Shown: positions 1 to 10,300 of the stretch, piece by piece
How the letters are laid out: every line of letters begins with the position of its first letter
Numbering within the stretch: position 1 is the stretch's first letter
Source: an uncultured Cytophagales bacterium
GTDB taxonomy: Bacteria; Bacteroidota; Bacteroidia; Cytophagales; Cyclobacteriaceae
Length of the DNA stretch: 64,000 bases
Assembly: GCA_913057175.1 (NCBI GenBank)
Contig: CAJXNP010000018.1
Span: 81,925 to 145,924, forward strand
Direction: 5' to 3'
Position numbers and translations under genes: made by a program
Notes under the pieces: model-generated
What the model was told of the DNA's origin: nothing
Databases searched by the model: none
Seen by the model: the letters and a program-made list of their open reading frames with translations, nothing else

Positions 1-2
1 AC

Positions 3-626
3 CACTGGGGAACTGCTGAACTTGTGTCTGCAATCGAGGAAAGTAACGTGAAGAAATTCCTTTATACAAGTAGCACATCCGTCTATGGCGCCAGCGATGA
101 GATGATCGATGAAAAGGTTTACCCCAGCCCAAAGACTTATTATGGAATGTCCAAACACAGAGGTGAGGAGCAGGCAAAACGATTGCTAAGCAAAATGCCT
201 GCGTATATCCTCAGATGTGCAAACGTTTATGGTTATAGCCGAAGCATGCGGTTTGATGCTGTCATAAACAGGTTTATGTTTGATGCTCATTTTACCAAAA
301 AGATATCCATTCATGGTAATGGGAAGCAGCATCGGGCATTTATCAGTGTGCAGCTGTTAATAAAAGTCCTGATTCATCTCATTACTAAAGGCGATGTTCC
401 TACAGGCGTGTATAATGTGGTAGACAAAAACATGCAGATATTGGACGTGGTGGATGTACTAAAGGAAATTTATCCGGAATTGGAGTTCATTTTTATCAAC
501 CAGCACCTACAGCTTCGTCAAATGCTGGTTAACCCTGAATCTGCTTTGAGGAAGTATATTCAGTATGAAAACAAGCAGGATCTGAAGGAAGAATTACTTG
601 AATTTAAGAGTCGATTCTCCATCTGA
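3..626 (+). CDS. NAD-dependent epimerase/dehydratase, 3' part (5' end outside window)
   Basis: The reading frame is open to the left edge (in-frame codons from base 3 encode HWGTAELVSAIEE), so the gene is cut by the window and its N-terminal glycine-rich NAD-binding loop is missing. What remains has extended short-chain dehydrogenase marks: the strand TSSTSVYG followed about 25 residues later by YYGMSKHRGEEQ, the catalytic Tyr-x-x-x-Lys pair. Family members act on sugar nucleotides or similar substrates in the cytoplasm; the substrate cannot be told here. A GTG at 24 can be read as a start but lies inside the conserved domain, so it is not the real one. The gene is followed by a weak hairpin and a 400-bp gap, so it is probably the end of a transcription unit. 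Confidence 0.85.
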   Translation, partial: HWGTAELVSAIEESNVKKFLYTSSTSVYGASDEMIDEKVYPSPKTYYGMSKHRGEEQAKRLLSKMPAYILRCANVYGYSRSMRFDAVINRFMFDAHFTKKISIHGNGKQHRAFISVQLLIKVLIHLITKGDVPTGVYNVVDKNMQILDVVDVLKEIYPELEFIFINQHLQLRQMLVNPESALRKYIQYENKQDLKEELLEFKSRFSI

Positions 627-657
627 CAGAATGTTGACAAAATTCAACATTTTCTGT
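626..657 (+). terminator. Weak terminator-like hairpin after epimerase
   Basis: ACAGAATGTTG pairs with CAACATTTTCTGT across an 8-nt loop, with a two-base bulge, directly after the stop codon. A T-rich tract follows about 10 bases later rather than immediately, so termination is plausible but not certain. Confidence 0.35.
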
Positions 658-1023
658 ACAAGAGACTTATTTCCCCTTTTTTTACCCCAGTACTTAAATT
701 TTGATTTAAGTAATCCAACGTAAAAAACTAATATTCAGGATATTATGAATATTTTATTTTTAGGATAATAAAGAACAATCGTTTATTTTTGGTTTAGAGT
801 AAGGTTGGAAATACAGTAATCAATTAATTTTTTATTCCCAAAAGTAAACTTTCTATTGTTAGGGAGTTGAAATATTACATTCGATAAAAGATGGATACAG
901 GTGAATATCTTTTATCAATTGTATAAAATCATGAGATTTGGATACTTTAGAAAGATGGGAATCTATTTATTTGAGTTACAAGACTTTTATTTTTCGGATT
1001 AATTACTGTTTAGACTTTTAACT
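658..1023 (+). promoter_or_regulatory. AT-rich gap with candidate promoter for the secreted-protein pair
   Basis: This stretch has no convincing gene. A Bacteroidota-type promoter can be drawn: TTG at 919-921, 21 bases, then TACTTTAG at 943-950 (one mismatch to TAnnTTTG). That would place the transcript start near 957 and give a leader of about 65 bases before the ATG at 1024. The match is not perfect and such AT-rich DNA gives chance hits. Confidence 0.35.
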
Positions 1024-1389
1024 ATGAAGGCAGGTGTATTAATATTATTCATGGCATTTACTTCAATGCTATCCTATTCACAAAACTGTCCTGAATTTAA
1101 AGTGACCGTTCATGATACGAACGACAAACTGGATCAATTGGGATCAATTGAGGTTGTTGTCAGAGGGGGGGCATTCGATGAAAATAATTTTCAGCTTAGG
1201 CAGAAATTGAATAGTGTAAATGGAATGCTGGATTTTGACTATGATATTGAAATAACTGGCAATAAAATAGTTTTTAGTAACCTTCCTGGTAGTGATCAAC
1301 TGGTGTTAAAGAATTATGCAGTTTTATACTATGATAAATTCTGTAAAGATGGTGAGGTGATTGAGGTTGGTCAATTTCAAATAAAATAA
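1024..1389 (+). CDS. Small secreted protein resembling the N-terminus of the following giant protein
   Basis: A 121-residue protein with a clear signal peptide (MKAGVLILFMAFTSMLSYSQ) and a mature part starting NCPEFKV. I do not recognise a named family. The mature part shows the same layout as the first 110 residues of the giant protein encoded 2 bases downstream: a Cys-Pro-x-Phe start, an I-x-V-x-V-x-GG strand, NF-x-L, then an I-x-FS-x-L strand, a Tyr-rich strand and a C-x-G near the end. This suggests a duplicated N-terminal beta-sandwich module, secreted separately. The two genes are almost certainly cotranscribed. It has no T9SS C-terminal domain of its own. Confidence 0.75.
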   Translation: MKAGVLILFMAFTSMLSYSQNCPEFKVTVHDTNDKLDQLGSIEVVVRGGAFDENNFQLRQKLNSVNGMLDFDYDIEITGNKIVFSNLPGSDQLVLKNYAVLYYDKFCKDGEVIEVGQFQIK

Positions 1390-1391
1390 CG

Positions 1392-4300
1392 ATGATTTTT
1401 AGGAATAAATTTCTTTTACTTTTTTATACTGTATTTACACTCATAACTTTTTCAAATGTAAGTGTATATGCTCAGTGTCCTGATTTTCTAAGTCTTGAAA
1501 CCCAAACCAAAAATACCTGTTTTGGCCAAACAGATGGAAGGATCAGCGTAAAAGTATCTGGAGGAGAAGCGGGCTCATATGATGTATCTAATTTTAGTCT
1601 TTGGATAAGGGTCGGATTTGCATATACTCAGTTGACTCCAACCACGCAAGTTGTTAATGGTGACTCAGTTATATTTTCAGGACTTTCACCGAATGAAAGC
1701 ATAGTTCCCGGAAGCGATTACGTGGTTAGGTTTTCAGATCCGGATTGCTCTGGTGGTTTTGTTTGGGAAATATATACAACAGACTTATTTGAAAATACAC
1801 AGATATTTGGAAATGGTTCTGCAAATTCAGTTTGCACAGGAAATGACGGAGAAATATTGGTCAATCCAACAGGTGGAACCCCTCCCTATTCTCTAATTTG
1901 GTCAGGCCCTACTTCAATACCTGATGATGAATTTAATCCAACGGGTTTAGATGAAGGAGATTATACCCTAAATTTAACCGATGCTATCGGATGTACCTTC
2001 GATACAACATTTACTATTGGCCCTGCCCCTTCAGCTAATCTGGCATTGACTGGTCTAGGTACAATTTGTCTCGGTGAAACATCAACATTAGAAGTCAATG
2101 TTACAGGGGGCACACCACCTTTCACGGTAGTTTTAGACACAGCAGGAGGAACATGGACGATCAATAATTATAATAACCTGGATCCAATTAACATTCAGCC
2201 AGGTGGGTCAAAGTCCTATCAGCTCATCTCAGTAACTGATAATAATGGTTGTCTTGCCAATCCTATAACAGGAAATCCATCAATAGTTGTAGATCCTCCT
2301 CCAACAGCCAATGCCGGTAGTGACGAAGAAATATGCGAAGGATCCACATTTGATTTGAGCACATCAGGAACACTGCCAAGCGTAACGAACCAAAGTAGCA
2401 TACAGTGGACTTCATCAGGTGATGGCGCTTTCAATGATGCTACAATATTAACTCCGGTGTATACACCCGGTGTAAATGATATTGCTAATGGAAGTGTTAC
2501 TTTACAGCTAGAAGCAGGAGGAAATGGGAATTGTACGCCCGTTACCGATGACATGATCTTGTCGATTACTGCTGTGCCAACAGTTGATGCGGGAAGTGAT
2601 GAGGAAGTATGTGAAGGAAGCGCATTTGATCTTAGCACATCAGCAACACCTCCAAGCGCTACCAATTTTAGTAGTTTGCAGTGGACAACCAGTGGCGATG
2701 GGACCTTTGATGATGCGATAGCATTACATCCGGTTTATACACCAGGAACAAATGATATTTCAAATGGAACCATATCACTTCAGCTCGAAGCCTTTGGTAA
2801 TGGAAGTTGTGCATCCGCTACGGATAACATGACTTTGACCATCACACCGCCACCAACTGCTAATGCAGGTAGTGATGAAGAGACATGCGAAGGTATTTCA
2901 TTTAATTTAAGTACTTCTGCAACTGCTCCAAGTGCTTCCGATTTTAGCAGTTTACAATGGACAACCAGTGGAGATGGTACGTTTGATGATGCTACATCAT
3001 TGCAACCTGTTTATACGCCTGGAACTAACGATATCACCAATGGAAGTGTAACACTTCAATTACAAGCGAATGGAAATGGGAATTGTATCCCAGTTACGGA
3101 TGATATGGTATTGTCCATTACTCCTGCTCCGGTAGCAGATGCCGGAAGCGATGAAGAAATTTGTGTAGGAAGCACTTTTGATTTAAGCACATCAACTACA
3201 ATTCCAACCGCTACCAATTCCGGTGGCATTTTGTGGACAACAACTGGTGATGGAACATTTAATGATGCAACGGCATTATTACCTGTCTATACTCCGGGAA
3301 CAACTGACAATGCTAACGGAACAGTAACTCTACAAATAGAAGTATTTGGCAATGGAAGTTGTCCTTCCGTGACAGATAATATGGTTTTGACCATTACTCC
3401 ACCGCCGACAGTTGATGCCGGAAGTGATGAAGAAGTTTGCGAAGGAAGTACTTTTGATCTAAGTGCATCAGTTTCAATTCCGGTCGCTACAAATTTTAGT
3501 AGCTTACAATGGACATCTGGAGGTGATGGAACTTTTGATAATGCCACAGTATTACAACCGGTTTACACTCCAGGGCCAAACGACATGACAAACGGATCCG
3601 TTACACTGCAATTGCAGGCAAATGGTAATGGAACTTGCCCATTTGTAACGGATGATATGTTATTGACAATCACACCAGGTCCTGTAGCAGATGCCGGAAG
3701 TGATGAAGAAATTTGCGAAGGAAGTACTTTTGATTTGTCTACTTCTGTTTCTCTTCCAAATGCTAGTAATTCCAGTAGTTTACAATGGACTACTTCAGGA
3801 GATGGCTCGTTTGACGATGCAACTACAATACAACCTGTTTATACACCAGGTTCTAATGATATTGCAACAGGAAGTGTGACCCTTCAACTTGAGGTTTTCG
3901 GTAATGGAAGCTGTCCATCGGTAACTGACGACATGGTGTTAACCATTACACCGGGTGCAATAGCAAATGCAGGAAGCGATGAAGAAATTTGCGAAGGATC
4001 GACTTTTGACTTAAGTACTTCAGGTACCTTGCCTGGCGCAACTAATTTCAGTAGTCTGCTGTGGACAACCAGTGGTGATGGATCATTTGATGATGCAACT
4101 GCCTTACAGCCAGTCTATACACCAGGGGGTGCTGATATTGCAAATGGAAGTATCACACTTCAATTTGAAGCGATTGGAAATGCAAGTTGTCCTTCGGCAA
4201 CCGATGATATGGTATTGACCATAACTCCTGGTCCAACGGTTGATGCAGGAAGTGATGGAGAAGTTTGTGAAGGGAATGCTTATGATTTATCAACTTCTAT

Positions 4301-7300
4301 AACTCAGCCAAATTCAGCAAATGCCGGTAGCTTAACCTGGTCAACAAGCGGTGATGGAACTTTTGACGATGCCACTGCATTGCTTCCAATTTACACTCCG
4401 GGAGCAAATGATATTACCAATGGAAGCGTCACTCTTCAGCTACAGGCAAATGGTAATGGAACCTGTTCGCCGGTTACAGATGATATGATCTTGACCATCA
4501 CTCCTTTGCCAGTAGTGACAGCAGGTAGCGATGAAGACGTTTGCGAAGGAAGCTCATTTGATTTAAGCCTTTCAGCAACTTTGCCGAGTGTAGCAAATTT
4601 CAGTAGTGTACAATGGACCTCCAACGGTGATGGTACATTTGATGACTCATCGTTGTTACATCCTGTTTATACTCCGGGGACAACTGATATTGCAAATGGA
4701 AATGTTTCATTGGTATTGGAAGCTTTTGGTAATGGAAGCTGTGCGTCAGTAATCGATGCCATGGTGCTGAGTATTGTCGCTCCACCTACAGCAAATGCAG
4801 GCAGCGATGAAGAGGTATGTGAAGGTGATGCATTTGATTTAAGCACCTCAACCACTGTTCCGTCATCATCGAATTTCGTTAGTTTACAATGGACAACCAG
4901 TGGTGATGGAACCTTCAATAATTCAGCAGCATTATTACCTGTTTATACGCCCGGAGCTAACGATATTTCAAACGGAAGTGTGACCCTTCAACTTCAGGCA
5001 AATGGTGGTGCAAATTGTTCACCTGTGAATGATGATATGGTGTTGACAATTACTCCTGCTCCGGTTGCGGATGCAGGAAGTGACGAAGCAGTGTGTGAAG
5101 GAAGTCCATTTGATTTAAGCACATCGACAACTTCAGCAAGCGCATCCAATTTTAGCAGTTTGCTATGGACAACCAGTGGCGATGGAACATTTAATGACCC
5201 TTCATTATTGCAACCTACATATACACCTGGCTCTGCTGATCAGCTAAGTGGTAGTGTGACTTTACAAATCGAAGCAATAGGAAATGCAAGTTGTGCATCC
5301 GTAGCAGATCAAATGACTTTAACCATTACACCAGCTCCAATTGTTAATGCTGGAAGTGATGAGGAAATTTGTGAAGGAAGTGTGTTGGATTTAAGCGCAT
5401 CAACAATTCTTCCAACTGTAGCCAATTATGGCTCATTTGTATGGTCAACCAGCGGTGATGGATCCTTTGATTTCGTTGATACTCTTTTGGCGGTTTATAC
5501 TCCAGGTGCTAATGACATTGTAAATGGAAATGTAACCCTTCAATTACAGGCAAATGGTAATGGGAATTGTTCTCCGGCAACGGATGATATGATCCTGACA
5601 ATTACCCCCGCGCCAGTTGCCAACGATCTTACAGTAATAAATGGCAACTCGCCGACTTTCTGTGAGGAATCAGGTGGACAGATATTTAATGTTGATTTAA
5701 CGATTAATAATTCAAACGTAAACCTGAATGTTGGAGCAAATACCTATACATGGTTTGACAGCGGGATGAACCCGGTTCTCGATCCAACCAGTGTTCCAGC
5801 AGTGAGTGATGGAGAAACATTCTTTGTGGAAGTAAACGATGGAACATGTACCAGTACTGCTACTGTTGAATACACCATAAATGCGAATCCGACAAGTCCA
5901 ACAATTACTGGAAACAGTAACCCATCGTGCGGAGCAACGGGTGAGATTTACAGTGTGACATTAAATCCAGGTTCAACTTACGATTGGACGGTTCCAACAG
6001 GAGCTACTATAATTTCTGGTCAGGGAACAGAGGAAATCACTGTGGATTTCGCCGATTTTAACGGATTCATTACCGTAACAGAAACAGATGCAAACGGATG
6101 TACAAGTACAGCCGGAACATTTCAGGTTACATTATCCGGTTGTGCACTCAGAGCCTCATTTGTTGCGGACCAGACCACAGTTTGTGTGGGAGAAGATATT
6201 TTATTCACCGATCTTTCGACTGGATCAATAACCAATTGGGTTTGGAATTTTGGGGATGGAGATATTAGATCAACTACAATTCCTGGCAACCAGACTAAAT
6301 CATATTCATCTGCCGGTTTTTATACTGTAACTTTAACAGTGTCCGATGGAGTAGTAAATGATGATACAGTTATTGTAGATTATATTAATGTAATTGATCC
6401 GCCAACAGCGACATTTGCTTCCCCGGATGTAACCATTTGCGAGGGTAGTTCTACTGATCTGGAAATTGTTTTTACCGGAACGGGTCCATGGGAATTTGTT
6501 ATCAATGATGGAACAACTTCTTCCACATTGTTGTCAAATACGGCAAATTATACATTACCTGTTAATCCATCAACTTCTACAATCTATACCATTACTTCTG
6601 TCACAGGGGCGGGAACTTGTACAGGTAGCATTGGAGGCTCACCGGTCAATGTGACTGTCGAGCCTTCGCCAAACTCAACCCTGAGGGTAGAAACAACTGC
6701 CCCGGCAGCGCCATTAAGCCAGGTAGTTGTACCAGTTACCATGGCCATGACAGACGATATCCGGTCGATGGCGATGACGGTAACATGGGATTTTAATCAA
6801 TTAGCCTTTGCTGGAATAAATAACATTTATTTGGAAAATGCGGATGCAGCCAATTTCAATACATCCCAAACAGCGATTGGAAACCTCGGATTCATCTGGA
6901 ATACATTTTCCCTGAATGATACAACCATTGCAAACGATCAGGTGCTTTTTGAAATACTATTTGATGTTTCAAACGTAGCCTGTACAGATTTGGCAGTTTC
7001 CATAGACGAAACTCCCTGGGCTTTGATCCCATTAAATATTACAAACTCTACTGGTTGTGATGCCACCGTGAATGTCATCAATGGGACGGTACCTACCATT
7101 ATCGGACCACCTGCTCCGGCGTTGGATACAGTCGATGTTTGCCAGGATGATGTGGCGCCGGTGATTACCATGAATCCAACAAATGGAGGGGCAACCATAG
7201 AGTGGTTTTCTGACAGAAACGCAACAACTTCAATCGGATCAGGACAAAACCTTGATTTAGGGTCGGTTCCCGGCTTTAGCACTTCAGTAGTTGGATCAAC

Positions 7301-10300
7301 TACTTTCTACGCAAATCAGACGGTAGGTGGTTGTGGAACTTCTGCAACAGATTCTGTTACCGTCATTGTTCAGCCTTTACCGCCATCAGGTACAATATCT
7401 GCCAGCGCATCAAATATTTGTTTTGGAACAAATGTAGACTTTACTGCTTTGCCTGCTGGACAACCTGCTTACCAATTCTTTAAAAACGGGGTTTTGGTTC
7501 AGGATAGCCCATCAAATGTTTATTCCGATGCGACACTGACCAGTTCTGACTCCATTTCAGTTGCTTTGATCTCTGATTTTGGATGCGCAACAAATGTGGA
7601 TGGAACAAAGGTGACTGTTGATCAGATTTTGGTTGATGCCAAATCAACAACTGATCCGACATTATGTGGATCGGCTGACGGAAGCATTACACTTGATAAT
7701 ATTATTGGAGGAACCGGATCTTACTCCTTTAGCTGGACAGCTGATATGGGTGGTGTTATTTCTGGCAATCCTACAGATATGAACCAATCCAATCTCGTAG
7801 CTGGAAGATATGTTGTTGAAATAACAGATTTAGGAAATGGATGTGTTTCATCTGGAGATACTACCATCATCACGAATCCTGTTCCTTTCACAATTACCAT
7901 AAACTCAGTAACGAATGTATCTTCAAACGGAGGAAGTGATGGCGCAATTGATGCTTCCGTTTCTCCAGGCGGTTCATATACTTATGAATGGAAAAATTCA
8001 TCCGGAACAGTGATTGGGTCTAGTGAAGATCTTATTAATATTCCTGCCGACACTTATCGATTGTTGGTGGATGATGGTACTTGCCTCGATTCTATTTTTG
8101 CAACGGTCACTCAACCTGCTCCTCCAGGTTTGGATATAACTTCAGTAAAAGTTGATGCAGGATGTTCCAGGGATGAAGGTCAGATACGGGTATTTGTGAC
8201 CGGAGGCAGTGGAAACTATAGTTATACATGGTCAAGTACTGACCCGGGATTTGTTTCAATCGATTCTGATACGTTAAGTAATTTAAAAGCCGGTACATAT
8301 CTGGTTACGGTGGATGATCCTACAAGTGGAATATTCGGCGAACAACACCTTGTGATTATAAACGAGCCGGCCCAATTTAATATTGAATTGGTTGCGGCAA
8401 CGGAAACGACAACCTGTACAACAGATGATGGTCAAATTGTTTTAAATGTAACAGGTGGTTCTGGAAGTGGATTTACATACCAATGGAGGGAACTGACTGG
8501 AAATTCAATTATTGCAGGAGAAAACAATAATACCATTCAAAATCTGGCTCCTGGTTTTTACAGAGGCTATGCGACTGATGCAGGCTCAGGTTGTACGGAT
8601 TCTCTGGATGTAGAAATTGTCAGACCTGCTATTTGCGGACAACTTTGCTCCAATTTCATTGTCTCGTCAAGTATCAACAATACAACTTGTCTGGATGCCG
8701 CGACCGGTACAAATACAATTATGGTCATAGCTGGTGGATCCGGAGCGGGTAACTATCAGGTTAGCATGGATGGAGGAACTAATTTTACTCCGTTTATTGG
8801 GACGAATGTTACAGTAATCGGCAATTTAACTCAGGGAAGCCACGAGTTCGTGGTTAGGGATATTGTAACAGGTTGTGAAGTTATTACTACTGCTCAAGTT
8901 GGTGTTCAGGACAATATTATTGTCAATGCCGGTCCTGATAAAATTGATTGTGCACCTGAATTTTTATTGGAAGGAGTAGAACCAGGATTTGGTGCAACCG
9001 GTATGTGGGTAAGTAATACCGATCCAACAGTAAGTTTTTCTGACGTCAATTCACCTAATACCACAGTTAGTGGAGTAGTTGAAAACACGGTTTATGAATT
9101 TGAATGGATCGTTACCGGGCCTTCTGGCTGCCAGGGATCGGATTTAGTTACCATTACCACTGATGATCCGGCTAATTGTGCATCAAGTGGATGTACTGCT
9201 TTTACGGTTACGGCAGGTGAATTCGAAAATGCAACTTGTGCAGTTCCAGGTGATGGCAAAGCAAGATTGACCGTAACGGGGGCAAGCGGGCCTTTTGAAT
9301 ACACGGTTGATGGTGCAACATGGTATCCATTTGTATCTGGCGGACAAAAAATCGAAAATCTACCACCTAGTGGTGCACCTTATAATATTACCGTACGACA
9401 ACAAGCAGATCCAACATGTACATCTGATGTTCAGGTGATTATTGGTGGACCGCAAGCTTTTTCAGGTGGGAATATCTCTACGGTTCAACCTGCCAATTGC
9501 TCAACTGCAGACGGCCAGGTACAGGTTGGAAATATTTCGGGAGGAGTAAGCCCTTATACATATGAACTGGATGGAATTGTGGTTAATATGCCGGCGGACA
9601 GAATTCTGACTGATCTGTTGGGTGGCGATCATTTACTAATGGTAATTGACGAGAATAATTGTACATACGAATTGCCATTCAATGTGCCATTTGACGGAGG
9701 TGTTGTGGCAAATGTGAGCGTTATACCTGCGACCTGTCAGACAGTGAACACCTCGGTTAAGTCGGGAATCAGTGTGCAGGTAAATCTGGATGCGACCAAC
9801 ATTCCTGGTCCATACGAAGCAAGTATTGTTGGTTTGGGAGGAACGCCATTCGATTCAACATTTACTTTATTAAGTACACCACCAAAAAGGATCGTTTTTG
9901 GCTTGAACAATGGGCTGTACAATGTGAACGTCAAATCCGTCAACGGAGGTTGTGAATACAATGCCGATGTGGTTGTCAACAGCGAGGTATCTTCAGTCGA
10001 TTTTGAAATTATTGATGGGGACAGTACAGTAAACTGCGTTGGTGAAACCAGCTACATAACTTTAGGGAATGTCGTAGGTGTGCAGGACCTCCCATTCCTG
10101 GTAGAACTTTTCCGAACAAACGGTGATTTAGCTCAATCTCATACGGTTGATTACCGACAATTTGAAGGATCGGGATATACCATTTCCAATATTGATGAAG
10201 GTGATTATTACATCCGCATGTCACAACAGCAAAGCATTTGTCCTGATGCAATCTTTGCTGAGTCTAATGTTTTCAGAATCACTTCTCCACCCCAGGCTCT

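Noticed and set aside
2310..5621. Regular repeats as a possible CRISPR array
   Set aside because: The units are 276 bp, fully coding and in frame; there are no short direct repeats with unique spacers.
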